Assembly: GCF_038806765.1 (NCBI RefSeq)
Contig: NZ_CP152389.1
Coordinates: forward strand, 4,774,001 to 4,838,000
Length of the DNA stretch: 64,000 bases
Reading direction: 5' to 3'
DNA from: Mucilaginibacter sp. CSA2-8R
GTDB lineage: Bacteria > Bacteroidota > Bacteroidia > Sphingobacteriales > Sphingobacteriaceae
Shown one piece after another: positions 8,260 through 15,659 of the stretch. A model generated the notes under the pieces. The model searched no databases and was not told the DNA's origin. It worked only from the letters and a program-made list of their open reading frames with translations. How positions within the stretch are numbered: the first letter of the stretch is position 1; every line of letters starts with the position of its first letter. The position numbers and the translations under genes are program-made.

Positions 8260-8841
8260 ATGCAAAGCAAGTTTTCGGATATTGAATTAATTGAGCAGAC
8301 ACTGCAGGGAAACCAGGCAGCCTATGCCGATTTGGTAAAACGCCATCAACGCTTTGTTTTTACTTTGGCTATGCGTTTTACTAAAACGCGCGAGGACGCG
8401 GAGGAAGTTGCACAAGACAGTTTTATTAAAGCATACCGTTCTTTGCAAAACTTTCAGGGGCAAAGTAAATTCAGTACCTGGTTGTATAGCATTGTATATA
8501 CCACCGCCATGACTTTTTTGCGCAAGCGCAGATTAGATACCTCATCTATTGATGATGAAAATAATCACCTTCAACTCGAAAACCAGTCGGGCGGCTTTAA
8601 AAATGACATGGCCGAAAATAAGTCGAGGTCATACTACGTAAATCAGGCTATTGAGCAGTTGCTGCCCGACGATGCCATGATTATTACCTTATTCTACAAA
8701 GGCGAACAAAGCCTGGAAGAAATAGCTGCAACCCTGGGTATGGAGCCTAATAATGTTAAGGTTAAACTATTCAGGGCACGGCAGCGTTTAAAAGAAAAGC
8801 TGGAACGTAATTTAAAACACGAAGTGAGCGAATTGATATGA
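8260..8841 (+). CDS. ECF RNA polymerase sigma factor
   Basis: 193 residues. Region 2 is at about 10-85 (AYADLVKRHQRFVF, then EDAEEVAQDSFIKAYRSL and FSTWLYSIV) and region 4 helix-turn-helix at about 130-182 (SLEEIAATLGMEPNNVKVKL). The stop overlaps the start of the next gene (ATGA), which has the layout of a membrane anti-sigma factor. The pair therefore looks like an envelope-signal sigma system. The upstream region carries the inverted repeat at 8133-8250 and no clear housekeeping -7 box, in keeping with possible autoregulation (inference). Confidence 0.93.
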   Translation: MQSKFSDIELIEQTLQGNQAAYADLVKRHQRFVFTLAMRFTKTREDAEEVAQDSFIKAYRSLQNFQGQSKFSTWLYSIVYTTAMTFLRKRRLDTSSIDDENNHLQLENQSGGFKNDMAENKSRSYYVNQAIEQLLPDDAMIITLFYKGEQSLEEIAATLGMEPNNVKVKLFRARQRLKEKLERNLKHEVSELI

Positions 8842-9332
8842 ACAGTATTGAGGAAAAATTGTGGAATTATCTGGACGGAAATTGTTCACCAGAAGAGCGC
8901 GAGGCTATCAGTCATCTAATTGCCACCGACCCAACATATCAGCAAAAACACCAGGAGTTGCTGGCCTTTAACCAAGAACTCGAAAATATTGAGTTGGATG
9001 CCCCGCCGATGGCCTTTACTTACAATGTGATGGAGGCCATCCGCACCGAAGAAGCCAGCAAGCCGCTCAAAGCCAGCATTGACCATCGCATTATTACAGC
9101 AATAGCTGCTTTTTTTATAGTTACCATTGCCGTTTTACTGGTAACTGCGCTGGCCAACAGCCATACATACGGCGTGCATGAAACAGTTCAAATACCGGTT
9201 AAAGTTCAAATACCAACTTTAACAAGATACTTCTCCGGCCCTGTAATGAAAGGCTTTTTGTTTTTTGATGTAGTGTTAGCACTGTTTCTTTTTGACGGAT
9301 ATTTGCGTAAAAAACACATTACTACACTATAA
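8838..9332 (+). CDS. Putative membrane anti-sigma factor
   Basis: 164 residues. The N-terminal cytoplasmic part (1-75) starts MNSIEEKLWNYLDGNCSPEE, typical of Bacteroidota anti-sigma helical domains without the zinc-binding HxxxCxxC motif. A membrane helix (about 86-107) follows, then a short periplasmic loop, and a second helix (about 132-152) returns to a basic end. The 4-base overlap with the sigma gene implies coupled translation. Anti-sigma function is inferred from position and layout, not from a catalytic motif. Confidence 0.75.
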   Translation: MNSIEEKLWNYLDGNCSPEEREAISHLIATDPTYQQKHQELLAFNQELENIELDAPPMAFTYNVMEAIRTEEASKPLKASIDHRIITAIAAFFIVTIAVLLVTALANSHTYGVHETVQIPVKVQIPTLTRYFSGPVMKGFLFFDVVLALFLFDGYLRKKHITTL

Positions 9333-9351
9333 CATGACAATGCTGTACAAC

Positions 9352-9378
9352 CTGACAATGATTATGAAAAATTGTCAG
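9352..9378 (+). other. Hairpin downstream of the sigma/anti-sigma operon
   Basis: Perfect 8-bp arms ctgacaat (9352-9359) and attgtcag (9371-9378), 20 bases after the anti-sigma stop, with no T run. It may stabilise the mRNA end or be a binding site. Confidence 0.4.
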
Positions 9379-9445
9379 TTAGGTAACTACTAACGTATAT
9401 TTTAAAAATCACGTTAGCTAATATAATCTTTTTTCAAATTATAAA

Positions 9446-9510
9446 TACCAATTATGCAATTTTGGTATAACAATTGTTATAACATATATGAATTGGTAAA
9501 CTTACCAATT
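9446..9510. promoter_or_regulatory. Cluster of palindromes built on ACCAA/TTGGT
   Basis: Three dyads in 65 bases: ataccaa...ttggtat (9446-9468), the perfect 14-mer ataacaattgttat (9467-9480), and aattggtaa-ac-ttaccaatt (9491-9510). The decamer tttggtataa lies at 9461-9470 and also occurs twice upstream of crtB. Together they look like operator half-sites, possibly controlling a short transcript that ends at the terminator at 9534-9570. Confidence 0.45.
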
Positions 9511-9533
9511 TAATTGTGATAAGGTTTAGGTTG

Positions 9534-9570
9534 AAAGTCCCCCGGTGCAAGACTGGGGGGCTTTTTATTT
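9534..9570 (+). terminator. Hairpin terminator
   Basis: Stem aagtccccc/gggggctt with loop and a T-rich tail. It lies about 200 bases past the anti-sigma stop and before the DUF2911 gene. It may end the sigma operon or an unannotated small RNA starting near the palindrome cluster. Confidence 0.75.
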
Positions 9571-9645
9571 TGTAGCCTATCCAACTGTTTTTTTATTATT
9601 TTCTTTCTTTTCAAGTCTTCAACATCAGCTTCTCATAACAAAGCA

Positions 9646-9653
9646 TAACTTTG
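9646..9653 (+). promoter_or_regulatory. Putative -7 box for the DUF2911 gene
   Basis: TAACTTTG matches the Bacteroidota -7 consensus TAnnTTTG, 25 bases before the ATG at 9679. No clear TTTG lies 19 bases upstream. Confidence 0.4.
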
Positions 9654-9678
9654 TCTGTACAAAACTATATCAGACAAT

Positions 9679-10524
9679 ATGAAAAAGTTATACACTTTAT
9701 TAGTGGCTGCGTTAGCCGCGGGCCTCACATTAACTTCTCAGGCCCAAGGGTTTAAAGTACCGCAGGCAAGTTCGGCCCAAACTATTACGCAAGAATTTGG
9801 CTTAGGAAAAATTACGGTGAGCTACTCACGTCCTAACGTTAAAGGCCGCAAAATTTTTGGAGGCTTGGAGCCTTATGGTAAAGTTTGGCGCACCGGGGCA
9901 AATACGGCCACGGTAATTACCTTTACCGATGATGTAACCTTAGATGGCAACAAAGTGCCCGCTGGTGAATACGCACTGTTCACCATTCCCGACACTAAAG
10001 AGTGGACGGTTGTTTTAAACAAAACTACCAAGCAATGGGGTGCGTATGAATATAAACAAGCTGACGACTTTTTAAGGTTTAAGGTAAAGCCCGGTAAAAC
10101 GCCCCAACCCGTAGAAACATTTGCCATACAATTTGAAAATGTTATGCCATCAACGGCCGACTTACATTTGATGTGGGAACGTACTGACCTGGCTGTTCAT
10201 CTTACTACTGACGTTGACACCCGTGTAATGGCAGGTATTGCAACTGCCATGAACGGCGAGAAAAAGCCTTACTTTAATGCTGCAACATATTACTACGAAA
10301 ATGGTAAAGATTTAAACAAAGCGTTAGAGTGGATTACCGAAGCCGAAAAAACAAACACTAAAGCACCGCATATTAAACTTTGGAAAGCCCGCATACAGTT
10401 AAAAATGGGCAACAAGGCGGCCGCGGCAGCAACAGCACAAGAAGGTGCAGCCTTAGCTAAAGAGCAGAAAAACGATGAGTATGTAAAACTGAACGAAGCG
10501 GTATTAGCTCAGGCTAAAAGCTAA
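9679..10524 (+). CDS. DUF2911 domain-containing periplasmic protein
   Basis: 281 residues with a signal peptide (1-22, ending SQAQ). Residues about 25-175 match the DUF2911 pattern: YSRPNVKGRKIFGGLEPYG, VWRTGANTATVITF, VPAGEYALFTIP and WGAYEYKQADDFLR. The C-terminal 90 residues are helical and TPR-like (ALEWITEAEK, KLWKARIQLKMGNKAAA). These proteins are abundant and secreted in Bacteroidota, but no activity is established. The gene stands alone between two terminators. Confidence 0.88.
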   Translation: MKKLYTLLVAALAAGLTLTSQAQGFKVPQASSAQTITQEFGLGKITVSYSRPNVKGRKIFGGLEPYGKVWRTGANTATVITFTDDVTLDGNKVPAGEYALFTIPDTKEWTVVLNKTTKQWGAYEYKQADDFLRFKVKPGKTPQPVETFAIQFENVMPSTADLHLMWERTDLAVHLTTDVDTRVMAGIATAMNGEKKPYFNAATYYYENGKDLNKALEWITEAEKTNTKAPHIKLWKARIQLKMGNKAAAAATAQEGAALAKEQKNDEYVKLNEAVLAQAKS

Positions 10525-10550
10525 TCCATTTAACTGGTTTTCTATAAATC

Positions 10551-10587
10551 AAAAACGGGTCATGCAAATTTTGCATGACCCGTTTTT
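10551..10587. terminator. Bidirectional terminator
   Basis: Perfect hairpin aaaaacgggtcatgcaaa/tttgcatgacccgttttt between the convergent DUF2911 gene and the small membrane protein gene. Confidence 0.9.
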
Positions 10588-10609
10588 GTAAATCTTATGC
10601 CTCTGGAGC

Positions 10610-10795
10610 TTAAGCGCTCTGACGGCCTTTAACCAATACTTTTAAAAACACGGCAGCGCTTAATAAACCTAATACAGCACCTACCGGTATGTAAATAAAG
10701 CCACGGTTAATAATGGCACCTATAAACAAACCTGCAAGCAAGCCGATAATGTAAAAATAAGAGTCGTTGTTTTCTTCTTTTGTATGATGTGCCAT
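10610..10795 (-). CDS. Small two-helix membrane protein
   Basis: 61 residues: a charged N-terminus (MAHHTKEENND) then two hydrophobic helices (about 13-31 and 35-54) rich in Gly/Ala, and a basic end. No recognised family. A terminator follows the gene and a 207-base gap precedes it, so it looks like a real single-gene unit. Confidence 0.65.
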   Translation of the reverse strand: MAHHTKEENNDSYFYIIGLLAGLFIGAIINRGFIYIPVGAVLGLLSAAVFLKVLVKGRQSA

Positions 10796-10934
10796 AGTTT
10801 TTTAAATATCTTGTAAGCAAAAGTAGTTGATTAACCTTTGTTTACAAAACTTTGTTTATTATAAGTTGCGGCGGGCAATATTAATCAGACATCAAATAAA
10901 TGAAGTTTGTGGTTTTATCTATACCATAACACCT

Positions 10935-10942
10935 TACATTTG
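10935..10942 (+). promoter_or_regulatory. Putative -7 box for the NTF2-like/kduD/kduI operon
   Basis: TACATTTG fits TAnnTTTG. The only upstream TTTG (10906-10909) is at a long spacing of 25, so the -33 element is weak. Confidence 0.4.
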
Positions 10943-11002
10943 TAAAGCATCATTTGCTTTTTTACAGTCACTTATCACACCAAACCATCATCATACTTAA
11001 GA

Positions 11003-11467
11003 ATGAAAAAAATCAGGCTTATTCAACTTGCAGTAGTTTTATTTATAACTATTACTACCCTATCAGTAAAAGCACAAAAACAGCCAAGAGTAAACGCTAA
11101 AAAATCGGTTGAAGAAACGGTTGAAAAAATGCGCAAGCTTATGGTTGACCCGGACAGTGCAGCCCTGTCAGCATTGGCCTCTCCCAAATTAACTTTCGGG
11201 CACTCGTCCGGAAAAGTACAAAACAAGCAAGAATTTCTCCACTCTTTTTTAAGCGGCGACACCGATTTTACCAGCCTGGAGTTTACTGACCAAACTATCA
11301 TTGTTTCGGGAAGTACGGCTATCGTACGCCATACGCTTACCGGTGCCACTAATGATAAAGGCAAGGCACCCGGCACCGTTAAGTTGCTTATTATGCTGGT
11401 ATGGCAAAAAGTAAAAGGCGAGTGGCTACTGCTGGCCCGTCAGGCTGTTAAATTCCCGACCGCTTAA
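11003..11467 (+). CDS. Secreted NTF2-like (DUF4440/SnoaL-type) protein
   Basis: 154 residues with a signal peptide (1-24, VKAQ). The remainder has the cone-shaped NTF2-like pattern: helices around VEETVEKMRKLM, then LTFGHSSGKVQNKQEFLHSF and strands ending VWQKVKGEWLLLARQAV. These small proteins may bind or turn over small molecules; several accompany sugar genes in Bacteroidota. It precedes kduD by 32 bases in the same direction, so a role linked to uronate metabolism is possible but not shown by sequence. Confidence 0.8.
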   Translation: MKKIRLIQLAVVLFITITTLSVKAQKQPRVNAKKSVEETVEKMRKLMVDPDSAALSALASPKLTFGHSSGKVQNKQEFLHSFLSGDTDFTSLEFTDQTIIVSGSTAIVRHTLTGATNDKGKAPGTVKLLIMLVWQKVKGEWLLLARQAVKFPTA

Positions 11468-11499
11468 ATTAAAATACAACCAAATTATCATTATAAAAA

Positions 11500-12273
11500 A
11501 TGAGTAATCCATCTAACCTGTTTAATTTATCAGGCAAAACGGCACTGGTAACCGGTGGCAACAAAGGTATAGGCAAAGGCATGGCTTTGGGCCTGGCCGA
11601 AGCCGGTGCAGACATCATTGTAGTATCGGGGTCTGTAGCACTCGAAGGCAGCGACGTTGAAAGAGAAGTTAAAGCTTTAGGCCGCAATTTTAAGGCTTAC
11701 CAGGCCAACTTAGGCAGCCGCGAAGGCCTTTACAGCTTTGTTAATCAATTACTGGCCGAAAACCCTCAGATTGATATATTGGTAAATAATGCAGGTACCA
11801 TTATGCGTAAGCCAGCTGCCGAACACCCGGATGAGTGGTGGGACAGTGTTTTATCGTTAAACCTGGATGCACCCTTTATATTGGCACGCGAGTTAGGCAA
11901 ACATATGATTGAACGCGGCAGCGGCAGAGTGATTTTCACTTGTTCTTTACTAAGTTTTCAGGGCGGTATTAACGTACCGGGCTATGCAGCCAGCAAAGGC
12001 GCTTTAGCCAGTTTGGTTAAAGCTTTATCAAACGAATGGGCTGGCAAAGGCGTTACCGTGAACGGCATTGCACCGGGCTATATTGCAACCGATAATACCG
12101 AAGCTTTGCGTAACGATCCGGATCGCAGCAAAAGCATTTTAGACCGTATACCAGCCGGACGCTGGGGCGAACCTGAAGATTTTAAAGGCCCTGCAGTATT
12201 TTTAGCATCAGATGCAGGGAATTATGTAACCGGCCATTTACTCACCGTTGACGGTGGATGGATGGGCAGATAA
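11500..12273 (+). CDS. kduD: 2-dehydro-3-deoxy-D-gluconate 5-dehydrogenase (KduD)
   Basis: 257-residue classical SDR. Cofactor motif TGGNKGIG (18-25), NNAG (97-99), catalytic S149, Y162 and K166 (YAASK), and a C-terminal VDGGWMGR typical of KduD. KduD reduces 2,5-diketo-3-deoxygluconate (DKII) to KDG using NADH, the step after KduI in breakdown of unsaturated uronates from pectin or glycosaminoglycans. kduI follows 29 bases downstream. The kinase and aldolase of the pathway are not in the window. Confidence 0.9.
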   Translation: MSNPSNLFNLSGKTALVTGGNKGIGKGMALGLAEAGADIIVVSGSVALEGSDVEREVKALGRNFKAYQANLGSREGLYSFVNQLLAENPQIDILVNNAGTIMRKPAAEHPDEWWDSVLSLNLDAPFILARELGKHMIERGSGRVIFTCSLLSFQGGINVPGYAASKGALASLVKALSNEWAGKGVTVNGIAPGYIATDNTEALRNDPDRSKSILDRIPAGRWGEPEDFKGPAVFLASDAGNYVTGHLLTVDGGWMGR

Positions 12274-12302
12274 GTTAATCACAGCAACAACTACTTTACA
12301 AC

Positions 12303-13133
12303 ATGGAAATAAGATTTGAACATAGTAAAAAAGAAGTAAGCCGCATGACAACCGAAGAGCTTCGCGAAGCTTTTTTGGTAGAAAACCTGATGCAGGCTGA
12401 TAAACTAACTACCGTTTACTCGCATTACGACCGTACCATTGTTGGCGGTGTAAAACCGGTAAACAGCGAGGTTATGCTTGACAATCATCCGGAATTAAGA
12501 GCCGAATACTTTTTAGAGCGCCGGGAGATCGGCATCATCAACGTTGGCGGTAACGGCGTTGTAGTGGCCGACGGGCAAACTTACGAACTGGACAAGTTAA
12601 GCTGCCTGTACGTTGGTAAAGGCACTAAAGAGGTAAGCTTTAAAAGCACGGATGCTGAAAACCCAGCGGTTTATTACCTGCTGAGCAACCCGGCACATGC
12701 CAACTACCCTAACCGCTTAATGACTAAGGAAGAAGCTTCTCCGGTTCAGTTGGGAGAAGTTACTACCTCTAACAAGCGTACCATTTACAAATACATCCAT
12801 TTGGATGGTATACGTAGCTGCCAGTTGGTAATGGGACTGACTGTACTGGAAACCGGTAGCGTATGGAATTCGATTCCGCCGCATACACATACGCGCCGTA
12901 CCGAGGTTTATTTTTATTTTGATTTGCCCGATACGCAACGCCTTTTCCATTTTATGGGCGAGCCACAGGCTACCAAAAGCATTGTAATGCAAAACCATGA
13001 TGCAGTTATTTCTCCACCATGGTCGGTACATTTTGGCTGCGGAACCAGCAATTATGCCTTTATATGGGGCATGGCCGGCGAAAACCAAGTGTACACCGAT
13101 ATGGACCCATTAGCTGTGATAGACGTTAAATAA
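12303..13133 (+). CDS. kduI: 5-dehydro-4-deoxy-D-glucuronate isomerase (KduI)
   Basis: 276 residues, the usual KduI length. It is a cupin with the zinc-site motif PPHTHTRRTEVYFYF (two His and Glu) and a later His in WSVHFGCG. It isomerises 5-keto-4-deoxyuronate to DKI, feeding KduD directly upstream. Last gene of the operon, followed by a strong terminator. Acts in the cytoplasm. Confidence 0.95.
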   Translation: MEIRFEHSKKEVSRMTTEELREAFLVENLMQADKLTTVYSHYDRTIVGGVKPVNSEVMLDNHPELRAEYFLERREIGIINVGGNGVVVADGQTYELDKLSCLYVGKGTKEVSFKSTDAENPAVYYLLSNPAHANYPNRLMTKEEASPVQLGEVTTSNKRTIYKYIHLDGIRSCQLVMGLTVLETGSVWNSIPPHTHTRRTEVYFYFDLPDTQRLFHFMGEPQATKSIVMQNHDAVISPPWSVHFGCGTSNYAFIWGMAGENQVYTDMDPLAVIDVK

Positions 13134-13162
13134 CCTACTTAGCATCATTTAAAAAATACAAT

Positions 13163-13206
13163 AATAAAAGAGCGGATTACCTCATCGGTAAATCCGCTCT
13201 TTTATT
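13163..13206. terminator. Bidirectional terminator after kduI
   Basis: A 16-bp perfect stem (aataaaagagcggatt / aatccgctcttttatt) extended by acc/ggt, between the convergent kduI and M28 peptidase genes. Confidence 0.9.
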
Positions 13207-13225
13207 ATTTAACTAAGCCGGCTTA

Positions 13226-14794
13226 TTAATTAGTGCCCGCAGTAGTTTTAGGTGCCTCTTTACGAGGCAGCATATCCTGGCGCTGAGCCGTATTATACAC
13301 AAACGACGCAACGATGGTAGCAGCTTGCTTTAAATCATCCTCCACTAAGCGGTCGTAAGTATCCTGGTTGCTGTGGTGAGTACGGGTATTGTAATCCATA
13401 CCATCCTGTATAAACTGGAAGCCAGGGATATTAACTGCATCAAACGACTGATGGTCGGTACCACCTGTATTGCTGATGGTTACTGTTGTTGCTCCTAAAT
13501 CTTTGAATGGCTCTAACCAGCTTTTAAATATTGGGCCAACGGCAGCGTTACCTTGCAAATATACACCACGTATTTTACCGGTTCCATTATCCAGGTTGTA
13601 GTAAGCCGACACTTTGCTTTGTTCTGCCTTCAGGCTATCGCGCTTACCAAAATGTGCGGCTACATAACCTCTGGAGCCAAATAAACCTTGCTCTTCAGAG
13701 CTCCATAAAGCCACACGAATAGTACGCTTAGGTTTAAAACCAATGGTTTTCAAAATACGCATCGCTTCCATCATCACGGCGCTACCAGCGGCGTTATCGG
13801 TTGCTCCTGTACCTGCATGCCACGAGTCAAAGTGCCCGCCAATCATTACTACCTGGTCTTTCAATTTTTTATCAGTGCCCGGCAGTTCGGCAATTACATT
13901 ATAGCCTTTCAAATCATCAGTAAAAAACTGGGTTTGCACATCGGCCTCCATCTGTACTTTTTGACCGGCACGGAGTAAGCGTACAATGCGTAAATAATCT
14001 TCGCCGCTGGTCTCTAACTCAGGCAAAGCTGCCTTAGCAGTATCTGCGTACGAGGCACCGTTGGTAGTAAACACAGTTCCATCTGTACCACGGCCCTGGC
14101 TTAATATCAAAGCCACACCTTCCTGCTGCATAAAATTGTTTAATGCACCACGCATAGCCATTGTTTTACGGCGCGCAGCCATCATAGCGGCAAAACGCGG
14201 GTCACCGGCATCCGGGCGGCCACGACCACCAGCCGGCTGGGCGGTAGCATTAGCCATTTTATCTAACTCTTCGTCGGTGTAACGCGACAGATCAGGATTT
14301 TTACTGCGCACCAAAGGGGTAGCCATATCCATCACTACAATTTTACCGGTGAGCTGGCCTTTGTACTTACTTAAATCAGTCAAGGTATCAACCTTTACCA
14401 ATACCACATCACTTTTTATAGCGCCTTTAGTACTACTGGTCCAAGCCTTAGGTATTGCAATAATCGCATGGTAATACGGAACAGTGATGGCTGCATAATT
14501 TTTGTTTACCTGCCAGCCTTTACCAAATTTACCCCAAGGCTCCAGCTTAGCATTAACCAAACCGTAACTTTTTAACTCGTTAGCGGCCCAGTTCTGCGCC
14601 TTTTTCAAACCCGGCGAACCCGATAAACGCGGACCGGCCACATCGGTTAAGTAAAAAGCCGTTTTCATTACCTGCGAATGGTTCAATCCTTCTTCGCGGA
14701 TTTTTTGGGTTGCAGCCTGATCAATAGCTTCCTGAGCATTAGCTACCAAACTGACACCTGCTGTTAACAGTGAAAAGAGTAAAGTTTTTTTCAT
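13226..14794 (-). CDS. M28 family zinc peptidase with PA domain, secreted
   Basis: 522 residues from the ATG at 14794, which begins a clean signal peptide (MKKTLLFS...VANAQ); a 14-codon upstream extension would spoil it. A protease-associated insert lies at about 120-300. The M28 catalytic part follows, with zinc ligands in GGHFDSWHAGTGATDNAAG (His, Asp), the catalytic pair in SSEEQGLFGS, Asp in NLDNG, and the last His in GTDHQSF. It probably acts as a periplasmic or extracellular aminopeptidase or carboxypeptidase on peptides. CAAACCTA at 14824-14831 reads TAGGTTTG on the minus strand, a good -7 box. Confidence 0.9.
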   Translation of the reverse strand: MKKTLLFSLLTAGVSLVANAQEAIDQAATQKIREEGLNHSQVMKTAFYLTDVAGPRLSGSPGLKKAQNWAANELKSYGLVNAKLEPWGKFGKGWQVNKNYAAITVPYYHAIIAIPKAWTSSTKGAIKSDVVLVKVDTLTDLSKYKGQLTGKIVVMDMATPLVRSKNPDLSRYTDEELDKMANATAQPAGGRGRPDAGDPRFAAMMAARRKTMAMRGALNNFMQQEGVALILSQGRGTDGTVFTTNGASYADTAKAALPELETSGEDYLRIVRLLRAGQKVQMEADVQTQFFTDDLKGYNVIAELPGTDKKLKDQVVMIGGHFDSWHAGTGATDNAAGSAVMMEAMRILKTIGFKPKRTIRVALWSSEEQGLFGSRGYVAAHFGKRDSLKAEQSKVSAYYNLDNGTGKIRGVYLQGNAAVGPIFKSWLEPFKDLGATTVTISNTGGTDHQSFDAVNIPGFQFIQDGMDYNTRTHHSNQDTYDRLVEDDLKQAATIVASFVYNTAQRQDMLPRKEAPKTTAGTN

Positions 14795-14823
14795 ATCACG
14801 ATATAGTTTGTAATCATATACTA

Positions 14824-14831
14824 CAAACCTA
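14824..14831 (-). promoter_or_regulatory. Putative -7 box for the M28 peptidase gene
   Basis: Minus-strand TAGGTTTG (TAnnTTTG), about 30 bases upstream of the ATG. It overlaps codons of the longer frame, supporting the shorter start. Confidence 0.4.
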
Positions 14832-14966
14832 TTCAATCAAACAGCAAAAACAGGTAACAATTAACCAAAATCTTTGTTACAATTCGCCTAAAAATAAGAT
14901 TAACAGACGAAAACTTGCTTTTTATAAGAATTTACGATGATATAAAAGGAAAATTAGCGTTCAAAA

Positions 14967-15659
14967 TCAGTTAACCAGCAACTTATACCCCCGCCCATGA
15001 ACATTGATGATCTCCACATGCGGATCGTCTTTTAAATACTTGCGAATTTTACTTAAAAATACATCCATACTCCGACCGTTAAAATAATTATCGTCGTTCC
15101 AGATATTCAGTAATGCTTCTTCGCGGGTGAGCACCTGGTTTTTGTGTATGCAAAGCAGCCGAAGCAGGGCTGCTTCTTTGGTTGATAATTTCTGTTGCCC
15201 ACCGTCGGAGTTAATGATCTGCGAAGTGAAATCGAAATCGTATTTGCCGATTTTAAAATGAGTAGGCACTTCCTCGGCTTTAGGAGCATCATTTGCTGCA
15301 CGCTTAAGTAAGGCATTAATGCGCAGCAACAACTCTTCAATGCGGAAAGGCTTGGTGATATAGTCATCCCCGCCCAAATTAAAGGCTTGGGTTTTATCCT
15401 CAATCATGCCCTTGGCAGTGGCAAAGATGATTGGCACATGCTGGTTTATTTTACGAATTTCTTTGCCGAGAGTAAAGCCATCCTTTTTAGGCATCATAAC
15501 GTCCAGTATCAGCAAATCAAAATTACCTTTGGTAAATTCTTTAAGCCCGGCATCCCCGTCTTTACATAACACTACATGAAACTTACCTTTCAACTGCAAA
15601 TAGTCCTGCAATAAAGCGCCAAGGTTGGTATCGTCTTCTACTAATAGTATTGTCTTCAT
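14967..15659 (-). CDS. OmpR-family response regulator
   Basis: 230 residues: receiver domain (1-120) with E8/D9/D10, phospho-acceptor D53 (LILDVMMP) and Lys104 (TKPFRIEEL), then a winged-helix DNA-binding domain (about 135-228) with KLSTKEAALLRLL and the recognition-helix region SMDVFLSKIRKYL. This is the RprY-like type common in Bacteroidota. Its start overlaps the end of the cognate kinase gene by four bases. Confidence 0.93.
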   Translation of the reverse strand: MKTILLVEDDTNLGALLQDYLQLKGKFHVVLCKDGDAGLKEFTKGNFDLLILDVMMPKKDGFTLGKEIRKINQHVPIIFATAKGMIEDKTQAFNLGGDDYITKPFRIEELLLRINALLKRAANDAPKAEEVPTHFKIGKYDFDFTSQIINSDGGQQKLSTKEAALLRLLCIHKNQVLTREEALLNIWNDDNYFNGRSMDVFLSKIRKYLKDDPHVEIINVHGRGYKLLVN

